In this document: piece by piece, positions 1-7,459 of the stretch
Position numbering within the stretch: position 1 is the first letter of the stretch
Layout of the letters: each line of letters opens with the position of its first letter
NCBI GenBank assembly: GCA_002415025.1
Contig: DIBR01000004.1
Span: 34,229 to 64,586, forward strand
Length of the DNA: 30,358 nt
Origin: Spongiibacteraceae bacterium UBA5047
Lineage (GTDB): Bacteria > Pseudomonadota > Gammaproteobacteria > Pseudomonadales > Spongiibacteraceae
Reading direction: 5' to 3'
Program-made: the position numbers and the translations under genes
The notes under the pieces: model-generated
What the model was told of the DNA's origin: nothing
Databases searched by the model: none
The model's input: only the letters and a program-made list of their open reading frames with translations

Positions 1-768
1 GCGGCATTGATGGAAGAGCAGAACGAAAACCCTGCAGCTCCGGTAGTCACCACGGCGAGCAAGCAGGGTGAGGGTTACACCGTCTCCGGCGTGAAGCTCT
101 GTGTGCCCTTTGCCCATCGTGCAGAACGAATTTTGCTCTCGGCGCAAACCGACCAGGGTGTCGTGGCCTTGTTGCTAGACCCCAAAGCCAGCGGCGTCAC
201 CCTGAATGCCATGAAAGTCACCACCTACGAGCCGCAGTTTGAGCTGGTACTGGATAAGGTCGCCGTTGCTGCCGAGGACGTGCTGGCCGGGCCGGAACGA
301 GGCGCCGAGGTTATGCAGTGGCTGAGCGAGCGCACCATGGCGGCCCTGTGTGCACATCAGGTGGGTACCACTGATGTCGCGATGCGCATGACGGCGTCGT
401 ATACCGCCGAGCGCAAGCAGTTTGGTGTGCCGGTTGCGACCTTTCAGGCCGTGGGACACCGCGCCGCCAATTGTTTTATCGATGTGGAATGCCTGCGCCT
501 GAATACTTATCAGGCGGTCAGCCGTTTGTCCGGCGGTCTCAATGCCACCAACGAAGTACAGATCGCCAAAATCTGGGCCGGCGATGTCGGTCACCGCGTC
601 AGCTACGCTTCCCAGCATTTGCACGGCGGTATGGGTATCGATCGCGACTACCCGCTGTGGCGCTACTGCACCTGGATGCGACACAACGAGATGATGCTGG
701 GCAGCTCGGCCAAAACCCTGAGTGATCTCGGTAAGCGCATTGCGGCGGGTGAAGCCTTTTGCAGCTAG
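1..768 (+). CDS. Acyl-CoA dehydrogenase, C-terminal part (5' end outside window)
   Basis: Frame 1 is open from the first base, so the N-terminus lies upstream; about 255 of the usual ~380 residues are present. The protein oxidises an acyl-CoA at C2-C3 using FAD and passes electrons to ETF. The middle beta-domain comes first, then the four-helix C-terminal domain with ERKQFGVPVATFQAVGHRAA and the family signature GGMGIDRDYPLWRY. The usual MCAD-type catalytic Glu (YEGT motif) is replaced: the aligned stretch reads MMLGSS, with Leu at the Glu position. A Glu in SERTMAAL (bases 328-330) aligns with the alternative base used by isovaleryl- and long-chain-CoA dehydrogenases. It could also be one subunit of a heteromeric dehydrogenase such as the steroid-degrading ChsE pair. 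The substrate cannot be told from sequence. A REP sequence and a terminator follow the stop. Confidence 0.9.
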   Translation, partial: AALMEEQNENPAAPVVTTASKQGEGYTVSGVKLCVPFAHRAERILLSAQTDQGVVALLLDPKASGVTLNAMKVTTYEPQFELVLDKVAVAAEDVLAGPERGAEVMQWLSERTMAALCAHQVGTTDVAMRMTASYTAERKQFGVPVATFQAVGHRAANCFIDVECLRLNTYQAVSRLSGGLNATNEVQIAKIWAGDVGHRVSYASQHLHGGMGIDRDYPLWRYCTWMRHNEMMLGSSAKTLSDLGKRIAAGEAFCS

Positions 769-789
769 CTTGCTCCCGCGTCAACTGAT

Positions 790-822
790 GTAGGCCCGAA
801 TAAGCCGAAGGCGTTTCGGGCA
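790..822 (+). repeat. REP-type palindrome, copy A
   Basis: It begins with the GTAG head and has an imperfect stem GCCCGAA / TTCGGGC around AAGCC-type loop bases. It matches copies at 24610-24640 and 30279-30309 almost base for base outside the loop. It sits directly after an acyl-CoA dehydrogenase stop and before a terminator, the usual extragenic position of REP sequences. Confidence 0.65.
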
Positions 823-830
823 ATTCTGCA

Positions 831-854
831 ACCCGGCCACGCGCCGGGTTTTTT
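831..854 (+). terminator. Rho-independent terminator
   Basis: The stem ACCCGGC / GCCGGGT with a 5-base loop runs into six T residues. It lies about 60 bases after the acyl-CoA dehydrogenase stop and should end that transcript. Confidence 0.75.
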
Positions 855-976
855 GTGCCCGAAAACTGCAACTATGTCGCATTCGCCCTCAAAGCATAAA
901 GCGTCGGCTTGCCGTGGCGATCCCGACTGTGCTTCCATCGTTGACGTTTGTTTGAAAAATTTCATTAGGGATACTT

Positions 977-1606
977 ATGCGAAGCTTCAGCGCAGCATTT
1001 CTTCGAGGGCTGTTTGTACTGCTCCCGGTGGTGGTTTCCATTCAGATAGCACTGTGGATGGTTACAACGGTCGAGTCGTGGTTGGCACCACCGCTCAAGG
1101 AAGTGCTTGGGCCCGGATACATACCGGGGATGGCCTTGGGCGTCATGGTTGCACTGACCGTAGTGATCGGCCTCAGCTCGCGCTGGCCGATGGCAGATTT
1201 TATCTGGGGCATTCCCGGTCGGGTGCTTGAGCGCTTGCCGGTATTAAAGCAGCTCTACGGAACGTTGAAAGACGTGATGGAAATAATGGGCGGCGACAAA
1301 TTTGCCGACGAAGCCGTGGTGATGGTGGAGTTGCCCAATACCGAAACCCGCCTGATAGGCATAGTAACCGTACGCAACAAGGGCAATGGCAATACCATTG
1401 CCAGTGAGCTCGACGATGATCATATTGCCGTGTACTTGCCGATGAGCTTTCAGGTGGGCGGCTACACGATTGTTGTGCCGAAGAAATACACCCGTTCGCT
1501 TGATTTGAGCCCGGCAGATGCTTTGCAATTGGTGCTCAGTGGCGGTGTGGTATCGGAAGACAAGGAAGAACGGCGAGCCAGAGCCGGCAAAAAGAACAAC
1601 ACATAA
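977..1606 (+). CDS. DUF502 family inner-membrane protein
   Basis: This is a 209-residue member of the DUF502 family, whose function is unknown. Two hydrophobic segments are visible, at about residues 9-30 and 48-67, followed by the family pattern IPGRVLERLPVLKQLYGTLKD. A soluble beta-rich domain comes next (VMVELPNTETRLIGIVT, then YLPMSFQVGGYTIVVPKK). The C-terminus is charged (KEERRARAGKKNNT). The length is normal for the family. An AGGGA ribosome binding site lies 5 bases before the ATG. The gene is preceded by a terminator, so it probably starts its own transcript; the next gene follows after 64 bases that contain an imperfect hairpin (about 1617-1649) without a T-run. No role in the neighbouring chemistry is implied. 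Confidence 0.88.
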   Translation: MRSFSAAFLRGLFVLLPVVVSIQIALWMVTTVESWLAPPLKEVLGPGYIPGMALGVMVALTVVIGLSSRWPMADFIWGIPGRVLERLPVLKQLYGTLKDVMEIMGGDKFADEAVVMVELPNTETRLIGIVTVRNKGNGNTIASELDDDHIAVYLPMSFQVGGYTIVVPKKYTRSLDLSPADALQLVLSGGVVSEDKEERRARAGKKNNT

Positions 1607-1670
1607 AAACTGAAAGTGGAGCAGAGTTGTATCGCAGGCTCTGACTCCATTTCTGATGGAGGAGTTTGCT

Positions 1671-2471
1671 ATGCCATCGCTAACCGAACGCTACGGGCAA
1701 ACCGCGCTGATCACCGGCGCCTCGTCCGGTATTGGTCGGGCCTTTGCCCATGCATTGGCGGCCTGTGGCTTTGATCTGGTGCTGGTGGCGCGGCGTAAAG
1801 CCCTGCTCGAAGAGCTGTCGCTTGAACTGAGCAAGGCTTGCAATTGTCATGCACTGGTTCGCGAGGCGGATTTGTCGAGCGCTGAAGATATTGATGCGCT
1901 GTTGGCGGGGCTTGGTGAACTTGAGATTGACCTCCTGGTCAGCAATGCCGGCTTCGGTTTGAAAGGCCCCTTTGAAGCAGGCGACTTGGGCCGGCAAATC
2001 AGTATGGTCAATACCAACGTCATCGCGCCACTGATGCTCTGTTACCACTTGCTGCCCGGAATGAAAAAACGCGGGCGCGGCGGGATTATCATCACCGGCT
2101 CCATTGAAGGCGAAACCGGTTTTCCCTGGTCGACAAGCTACGCAGCTACCAAGGCATTTGTTCATCAATTAGGTGGTGGTCTGTGGGCTGAATGCCGAGG
2201 CACAGGAGTCGACGTACTGGTATTGGCGCCGGGCTCTACCGATACCGATGCGCCGCGCTTGCAGGGCATTAGCGATGATCAGTTGATTGGCGTGATGTCA
2301 CCCGAGCGAGTCGCAAAAGAAGCGCTTGAGCAATTGGGCAAACGGCCCCTGTGGATACCGGGTTGGCATAACCGCCTTTTTATTCGGCTTTTAAGAGTTC
2401 TACCGCGCGGATTCTCGCTAAAAATGGCGGGCGTCGGTATGAAAAAGGCCATCGACAACAGCCAGCGCTAG
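1671..2471 (+). CDS. Short-chain dehydrogenase/reductase (SDR)
   Basis: This is a classical SDR of 266 residues, a soluble NAD(P)-dependent oxidoreductase with unknown substrate. It shows the Rossmann glycine motif TGASSGIG (residues 15-22), the NAG motif (92-94), and a catalytic set N114, S144, Y157 and K161 (YAATK). The Arg pair after the second strand (VARRK) suggests NADP(H). I chose the ATG at 1671 because GGAGGAG lies 6 bases before it; an in-frame ATG at 1656 would place the start at the edge of that ribosome binding site. The C-terminal tail (LFIRLLRVLPRGF) is basic and amphipathic, which may give peripheral membrane contact. The stop codon abuts the left palindrome of the transposase unit, suggesting insertion just behind this gene. 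Confidence 0.9.
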   Translation: MPSLTERYGQTALITGASSGIGRAFAHALAACGFDLVLVARRKALLEELSLELSKACNCHALVREADLSSAEDIDALLAGLGELEIDLLVSNAGFGLKGPFEAGDLGRQISMVNTNVIAPLMLCYHLLPGMKKRGRGGIIITGSIEGETGFPWSTSYAATKAFVHQLGGGLWAECRGTGVDVLVLAPGSTDTDAPRLQGISDDQLIGVMSPERVAKEALEQLGKRPLWIPGWHNRLFIRLLRVLPRGFSLKMAGVGMKKAIDNSQR

Positions 2472-2476
2472 AGATA

Positions 2477-2504
2477 TGGGGTCAGAGTATTTACTCTGAC
2501 CCCA
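2477..2504. repeat. Left palindrome of the transposase unit
   Basis: A perfect 13-bp stem has arms TGGGGTCAGAGTA and TACTCTGACCCCA with a two-base TT spacer. The right copy at 3166-3195 has the same core. Such a hairpin is the expected substrate of a REP-associated tyrosine transposase. Confidence 0.85.
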
Positions 2505-2559
2505 GCCCCTTGGTAGCATCGAAAATTGTGAGTGTTGACTGATTGATCAAGGAGGATCA

Positions 2560-3162
2560 ATGGCCCGCCGACCCCGTTTTAGCCTGCCCGATATTCCCCT
2601 GCACGTTGTCCAACGCGGCAATAATCGCCAACCCTGCTTTCTCTCCGAAAGCGATTTCGCAGCTTACGCGCATTGGTTGAAAGAATGCGCCGGTAAGCAT
2701 GATGTGGCGATACACGCGTGGGTGTTTATGACTAACCACGTACACCTTTTGGTAACTCCCGAAACCGCCGACGGCGTTTCGAAGATGATGCAGGCCTTGG
2801 GGCGATATTACGTGCGCTACTTCAACCATAGGCATCAACGAACCGGATCATTATGGGAGGGGCGATTCAGGTCTTGTGTGATTGATACTGAAGGGTATTT
2901 CATGACCTGCCAGCGCTACATCGAGATGAATCCTGTGAGAGCAGGTATGGTCGGATCTCCCGAGGAATATCGCTGGTCAAGTTACTGTGCACATGGAATG
3001 GGGGCGGCAGTGGGGATGTGGTCGCCGCATTATTTGTATCAACAGCTTGGGGCCACGCCCGCGGCGAGAATAGAGGCCTATCGCGAGCTGGTTCGGGGCA
3101 ATCTCGATGATGCTGAGCTTAGGCAACTGCGACGCGCAACTAATACCGGAGGCGTGTTGTGA
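2560..3162 (+). CDS. REP-associated tyrosine transposase (IS200-like, Y1 HUH family)
   Basis: This 200-residue single-strand DNA nuclease/transposase belongs to the family that cuts and rejoins palindromic REP-type DNA. It shows the Y1 fold from the start: a beta strand IPLHVVQRGNN, the metal-binding HUH motif H60-V-H62 in TNHVHLLVTP, and the helix with candidate catalytic tyrosines GRYYVRYFNH (Y83, Y84 or Y87). The family block GSLWEGRFRS and the pattern YIEMNPVRAGMV follow. An AAGGAGG ribosome binding site precedes the ATG by 4 bases. All key residues are intact, so it could be active. RAYTs usually act as single-copy domesticated genes; whether this one moves its own flanking palindromes or the GTAG REP copies elsewhere in the window is open. 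Confidence 0.92.
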   Translation: MARRPRFSLPDIPLHVVQRGNNRQPCFLSESDFAAYAHWLKECAGKHDVAIHAWVFMTNHVHLLVTPETADGVSKMMQALGRYYVRYFNHRHQRTGSLWEGRFRSCVIDTEGYFMTCQRYIEMNPVRAGMVGSPEEYRWSSYCAHGMGAAVGMWSPHYLYQQLGATPAARIEAYRELVRGNLDDAELRQLRRATNTGGVL

Positions 3163-3165
3163 GAT

Positions 3166-3195
3166 TTGGGGTCAGAGTATTTACTCTGACCCCAA
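3166..3195. repeat. Right palindrome of the transposase unit
   Basis: It has the same core arms as the left copy (GGGGTCAGAGTA and TACTCTGACCCC, TT spacer) with a slightly longer stem of 14 bp. It begins three bases after the transposase stop and 19 bases from the end of the convergent LLM gene, where it could also slow transcription from both sides. Confidence 0.85.
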
Positions 3196-3214
3196 GTTTC
3201 CTGTTTCCGCGTTC

Positions 3215-4072
3215 TTACAGCTCCGGGATTACGGCAGCAAACTTGTCGATCATGGCCATAAACTGATCGGGCTTGTCCCACATATCCATGGAAACGCCTA
3301 CATTGCAGCGGTCAAAACCCAGATCGCGGTAGCGTTTGAGTTTGTCTGCAGTGGGCGAATCCATCACTTGCAGGGTGATTTCCACGGAGTCAGGATCGCG
3401 GCCATTGTCGGCAACGGCCTGTTTGAATTCGCTGACGGCTGTTTCAATATTGGGCAGCGCGACATCAACGGGAAACCAGCCATCAGCCCATTTGGCGGCG
3501 TGTTTGACGCCCAGTGGCCCCATGGCGCCAAAGACAATTTTAGGGCCTTTGGGTTGAGCGGGTTTGGGGGCGCTCCAGACGGGGTCAAACTTGATGTATT
3601 CACCCTGATAGCTCGCTTCCTCGTTTTGCCAGAGGCTGCGCATGGCTTCAACGCTTTCGCGCATCACGGTGTAGCGCTTGTTCCAGGGGTGCGGATTTAC
3701 ATTGGCAAACTCTTCTTCGTTCCAGCCTACTCCCGTGCCGATGATCACGCGCCCGTTGGACAAGTGGTCGAGGGTGGCGATGGTTTTCGCCTGGGAAAAC
3801 ACATCGCGTTCCATCAGCAGGGCGATGCCGGTGCCCAGTTTCAGCTTCTCGGTAACTGCGGCGGCGGCCATCAGGGATACGTAGGGGTCCATCATTTCCC
3901 GATAGGGGGAGGGCATCTCGCCACCAGCCGGGTAGGGCGTTTTGCGCGAGCAGGGTATGTGGCTGTGTTCGCCGTACCAGAGCGATTCATAGCCACGCTC
4001 TTCCAGAGCCTTGGCTATTTTTCTTGGGTCCGGGTCGTGGACCGTATTCATGGAACTGAAACCGAGATGCAT
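3215..4072 (-). CDS. LLM-class (luciferase-like) flavin- or F420-dependent oxidoreductase
   Basis: This 285-residue protein has the TIM-barrel fold of the bacterial luciferase superfamily. Visible family features are the N-terminal MHLGFSS strand, ALEERGYESLWYGEH, a conserved block KLGTGIALLMERDVFSQAKT, then ATLDHLSNGRVIIGTGVGW with the cofactor phosphate region. It resembles the subgroup often annotated as TIGR03619 (F420-dependent). The cofactor (FMN or F420) and substrate cannot be settled from sequence. I chose the ATG at 4072 because AGGA lies 8 bases upstream and the family N-terminus starts there; an upstream in-frame ATG at 4111 adds 13 unlikely residues. A Ddn-type protein at 24644-25102 is another possible F420 user. 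The 223 bases between this gene and the divergent lipoprotein gene presumably hold both promoters. Confidence 0.9.
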   Translation of the reverse strand: MHLGFSSMNTVHDPDPRKIAKALEERGYESLWYGEHSHIPCSRKTPYPAGGEMPSPYREMMDPYVSLMAAAAVTEKLKLGTGIALLMERDVFSQAKTIATLDHLSNGRVIIGTGVGWNEEEFANVNPHPWNKRYTVMRESVEAMRSLWQNEEASYQGEYIKFDPVWSAPKPAQPKGPKIVFGAMGPLGVKHAAKWADGWFPVDVALPNIETAVSEFKQAVADNGRDPDSVEITLQVMDSPTADKLKRYRDLGFDRCNVGVSMDMWDKPDQFMAMIDKFAAVIPEL

Positions 4073-4295
4073 AATAATGTCCTGTGTAATGTGCCTGTTG
4101 TGATGCGGCAATCGAAAAACATTTCACCTGAAACGCAAAATAATAGTGGCTACCTGCGCTGAGGTCAAAGCCGGTGAACAGGCGCTCCGGGATTATTAAA
4201 CCATCGTCTGTCAGGGCTTGCCTCGCCTGAATGGCTGAGGAGCGAATTTTGGGTGTAATATGGGGTTTCCCTCCTGTTCGGCAAAGAGGCCTGCG

Positions 4296-5312
4296 ATGCG
4301 TAAACTCGCAACTCTACTCTCGGTGTTGATACTCGCGGCCTGCGCTGGCGGCCCGGTGTCTTTGCCTGAGCCGCGGGTTGGTCCGGATGAGCTTTTGGCA
4401 CGCCGCACTAGCGGTGTGGACGCGGCTGTGTACAGGGATGAGCGCTTTTGGTTAAACCCGGATATGGTTATGCGCTATTTCGTCGATCTCAGTATCAGGG
4501 ATGTGGAGAAGGACGGCATTCCTGTTGCGCTGCTTGGTTCCCTGCGGGAGGAGTGGCCGGTGCTCAACTACAGCCGGTCGGCAAATCTGTCGGCCAGTGA
4601 CGCCTTCCGTACTCAGCAAGCTAACTGCTTAAGCTTCAGCGAAGTTGTTATCAGTCTGATGCGGCATGCGGGTGTGAGGGCGCAGTTCCAGCGAGTCGAG
4701 TCTTTACCTCAATGGGATTTAGACGGAGATTCTGCTGTTGCGGCTTTACATATTAACGCAGTGATTTTTCAGCGCGGCAAGCGGGCAGAAATTGACTGGT
4801 TTCCCAATCAGGCGTCTACGGGGCAGGAGCGAAAGTTCTTACTCAATGACGATGAGGCGTTGGCTGAGTGGCACAACAATATCGGTACAGAGGCACTGTT
4901 ACGGGAAAATTATCCTCAGGCCTTTGCCGAGCTAAGCCGGGCTTTGCGCCTGTCTCCAAAGGCGGCCCATATATGGGTCAATCTGGGGGTGCTGTACCGT
5001 CGCCTTGGGATGAGCACAGAAGCAGAATCCGCCTGGTTGATTGCCTTGCAGCAAAACCAGCGGCAGTTGCAGGCGATGAGCAATTTACAGCAGCTTTACG
5101 CTGGTCGTGATCAGCAGGTACTGGCCGATGAGATCAAGGACCTCATACTGCACTACCGCAAAAATAACCCCTACTACCACTTTTTGCTGGCGCAGCAGGC
5201 TGAAAGGGCGCAGCGGCTCGATGAGGCATTACGCCATATTCGCCGCGCGCGGCGTATGCATGATGACGAACGGTTTAACGAGCTGCAGGCGCGTTTGACG
5301 GAACAATTATAA
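4296..5312 (+). CDS. Lipoprotein with transglutaminase-like domain and TPR repeats
   Basis: This 338-residue protein carries a lipoprotein signal MRKLATLLSVLILAAC, with the lipidated Cys at residue 16. Residues ~50-170 resemble a transglutaminase/cysteine-protease core: C111 in QQANCLSFSE, H152 in ALHINAVIF and D167 in AEIDWFPN are spaced like the Cys-His-Asp triad. From about residue 190 there are TPR-like helical pairs (ENYPQAFAELSRALRLSP, then WVNLGVLYRRLGMSTEAESAW) and a further helical region to the end. AGAGG lies 6 bases before the chosen ATG; the in-frame ATG at 4260 would bury the signal peptide. A likely role is a periplasmic membrane-anchored scaffold or peptidase, but no substrate is indicated. 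It converges on the antiporter gene with 39 bases between the two. Confidence 0.87.
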   Translation: MRKLATLLSVLILAACAGGPVSLPEPRVGPDELLARRTSGVDAAVYRDERFWLNPDMVMRYFVDLSIRDVEKDGIPVALLGSLREEWPVLNYSRSANLSASDAFRTQQANCLSFSEVVISLMRHAGVRAQFQRVESLPQWDLDGDSAVAALHINAVIFQRGKRAEIDWFPNQASTGQERKFLLNDDEALAEWHNNIGTEALLRENYPQAFAELSRALRLSPKAAHIWVNLGVLYRRLGMSTEAESAWLIALQQNQRQLQAMSNLQQLYAGRDQQVLADEIKDLILHYRKNNPYYHFLLAQQAERAQRLDEALRHIRRARRMHDDERFNELQARLTEQL

Positions 5313-5351
5313 GATTGATTCTCCGGACTTTTAGGGTCGTTTAACGCCCGT

Positions 5352-7091
5352 CTATTCCGGCGTTGGACGGGGCAGCTTCAGGCCAACCGTGGTAATCCTG
5401 TTGCCATCGGTTGCGCGAATCACCAACTGCACATGGCCCAGCATGGCTGCGTCGCCTACTACTGGCCGGCCGTGAAACTGCCGGAAAAGAAATTGGCCAA
5501 GGGTGTCGTCCGGGGACAGGTCGCCTATATCCAAGCCGTAGAATGTACCCAGATCGCCGAGTGTGCTGTTTGGGGAGATGGTAAATTCGCCGTAGAAGGA
5601 TGTGACTGCCTGGCGGGTAAGGTCAATTTCTTCCTTGGGTGAGAACAGTGAGCCCATTGAGGGGCTGTCGTCGCTGGCAAGTATCATGACGTGGTCACCC
5701 GTTTCCAGTCTTAGCGTATTCGATCGTTTTCGGGCTACACCGTCACGAATGACGCCGGCGATCTGGGTGCCTTCGGTCAGGGGGAGTTCTGTCAGCAAGC
5801 TTTTATTGGCGCGACAAGCGGCGATGACTTCGTAAATGTGTAGCACCTTGTCCAGTTCGGCCGGCAGAGCAACCTGAAAATGCCGTGGGTCTGTGTTTTG
5901 CGATGGAACCTCTACTTTTAACCAGCGCGCCATTGGTGCAATTGACCAGCCTTGAACCACCAGTGACACCAGCACAACGAAAAATACCAGCTCAAAAACA
6001 AGTTCGGTACTTTCCAGTCCGGAGAGCGAAGGGTAGAGCGCAAGAATGATGGGCACCGCGCCGCGCAAACCGCACCAGCTGATAAAGACCTGTTCGCGTG
6101 CCGGAAAATGGAAGGGCAGCAAGGCCAGTGCAACAGCCACGGGGCGGGCGATGAAAATCAATACCACGGCAATGCCTAATGCGGGAGCAATAATCGCAGG
6201 TATGTGGCTGGGAGTGATTAGTAGTCCGAGCATCAGGAACATGCCTATCTGGCTGAGCCAGGCAATCCCGTCGTGAAAACGATGGATGTCCTTGCTGAAT
6301 GGAAGAGAGGCATTCCCCACAATAACACCGAGTACATAAATGGCCAGAAAGCCGCTGCCATTGAGTAGACTCGTCAGGCCGAATATACCGAGACCGCCAG
6401 CCAACACACACAAGGGATAGAGCGAGGCGGGCAATTCAATACGTTGCAGGAACAAGCAGAAGCCTCTGCCTCCCAGAAACCCCAGTAACAGCCCTAACCC
6501 CATCTGTTTGATCAATACCCAGATTATGCCGCCACCAGTGGGGGCATCCTGCAACGCGAGTATCTGGACCAGGGTAACCGTCAGGAATATCGCCATCGGA
6601 TCGTTGGTGCCCGATTCGATTTCAAGCGTTGCGCCGGTACGCTCCTTGAGTTGCAGGCCGGCTGAACGCAGTAGACCAAAAACGGCGGCTGCGTCGGTAG
6701 ACCCGACAATGGCGCCAATCAGTAGCGATTCGGTAATAGGCAGATTCAGTATCAGGTGGGCTGCCAACCCGGTTATTCCCGCCGTCACAACAACGCCCAG
6801 TGTCGCAAGCGAAAGCGCCGGATTCAGGCTGACGCGAAACGCTTCGCGGCGTGTTCCCAAGCCACCGTCGAGAATGATTATTGCCAGTGCCAGATTGCCC
6901 AGCAGGAAGGCCAGGCCGTAGTCGTTAAACTGAATGCCGCCTGGGCCGTCTTCTCCGGCGAGCATGCCGAGCACCAGAAAGACCAGTAGTATGGGCGCTC
7001 CCAGTTTGCGGGACACGATACTCGATACAACGCAAAGTAGGGTGAGCAGAGCACCGATAAAAATAAACTGGTTGGATAGTTCGAGGGTCAT
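5352..7091 (-). CDS. nhaP2: NhaP2/CvrA-type potassium/proton antiporter
   Basis: This 579-residue CPA1-family cation/proton antiporter matches the ~578 residues of the E. coli NhaP2 protein. About 12 membrane segments occupy residues 1-385, with the family ion-site motifs AIVGSTDAAAVF and IESGTNDPMAIFLT and the block WCGLRGAVPIILALYP. A cytosolic RCK_C/TrkA-C domain follows (~395-490, ELPLTEGTQIAGVIRDG, then LETGDHVMILA). A CorC/HlyC-like domain closes the protein (~495-579). It exports K+ (or Na+) in exchange for H+ and protects cells at high K+ or in osmotic change. The start at 7091 fits the family N-terminus MTLELSNQF; GGAAAG lies 9 bases before it. An upstream in-frame start (7184) adds a non-conserved 31 residues. 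Confidence 0.93.
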   Translation of the reverse strand: MTLELSNQFIFIGALLTLLCVVSSIVSRKLGAPILLVFLVLGMLAGEDGPGGIQFNDYGLAFLLGNLALAIIILDGGLGTRREAFRVSLNPALSLATLGVVVTAGITGLAAHLILNLPITESLLIGAIVGSTDAAAVFGLLRSAGLQLKERTGATLEIESGTNDPMAIFLTVTLVQILALQDAPTGGGIIWVLIKQMGLGLLLGFLGGRGFCLFLQRIELPASLYPLCVLAGGLGIFGLTSLLNGSGFLAIYVLGVIVGNASLPFSKDIHRFHDGIAWLSQIGMFLMLGLLITPSHIPAIIAPALGIAVVLIFIARPVAVALALLPFHFPAREQVFISWCGLRGAVPIILALYPSLSGLESTELVFELVFFVVLVSLVVQGWSIAPMARWLKVEVPSQNTDPRHFQVALPAELDKVLHIYEVIAACRANKSLLTELPLTEGTQIAGVIRDGVARKRSNTLRLETGDHVMILASDDSPSMGSLFSPKEEIDLTRQAVTSFYGEFTISPNSTLGDLGTFYGLDIGDLSPDDTLGQFLFRQFHGRPVVGDAAMLGHVQLVIRATDGNRITTVGLKLPRPTPE

Positions 7092-7459
7092 CCTGTGTTG
7101 CTTTCCAGTAGCTGGGAATTCGGCACCGCCGCCAACCGGGTGTCTGTCAGCGTAGCTGAAACAGCGCTGTGCGGAGCGGGCCAAGACTCGGCAGGGTAGC
7201 AGATTTCGTTTACGCTGTATTTGCTCACGGCCTGGCCTTGATTGCGAATTACCTGCGTTGCAGATGCCTTTGTCCCATAAGCGAAATAGGGTAGCGGTGA
7301 GGCAATGACATAGTGTGCAGGAAGTAGACAGCCATTGTGGCGAGACAGGATTGCGTCAGTATCTCGAGAGGGCTGATAGTCTTTCGGGTGAGGGGCGGGC
7401 GTTGTCGACGCGATTATCCCGCAGGATATACCTGCACATGCTGTGCTATCGAAACCGCA
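7092..7459. other. Non-coding stretch between antiporter and thiolase genes
   Basis: These 368 bases hold the upstream region of the antiporter gene and the downstream region of the thiolase gene, both on the minus strand. I see a short hairpin GCAGG-ATATA-CCTGC at 7421-7435 without a T-run, so it is not a convincing terminator. No clear promoter, RNA gene or conserved small ORF is visible. Open frames on the plus strand are extensions of antisense shadows. Confidence 0.5.

Larger units (their letters stand above)
2471..3195 (+). mobile_element. REP-associated transposase unit with flanking palindromes
   Basis: An IS200-like transposase gene is bracketed by two copies of the same palindrome in direct orientation. 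The 34-base stretches 2471-2504 and 3161-3194 differ at one base (GAGATA versus GAGATT before the palindrome). The left copy starts at the stop codon of the SDR gene and the right copy starts within the stop codon of the transposase. No target-site duplication is expected for HUH enzymes and none is seen. The exact outer limits are inferred from the repeats. Confidence 0.55.

Noticed and set aside
1617..1649. Imperfect hairpin between the DUF502 and SDR genes
   Set aside because: The stem TGGAG-AGAG / CTCT-CTCCA is interrupted and there is no T-run, so it does not qualify as a terminator or known riboswitch.
3107..4162. A 351-codon plus-strand open frame
   Set aside because: It is antisense to the LLM-class gene, which shows clear family motifs and a good ribosome binding site; the plus-strand translation shows no recognisable family.
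7421..7435. GCAGG-ATATA-CCTGC hairpin after the thiolase gene
   Set aside because: A five-base stem without a T-run on either strand is too weak to call a terminator.
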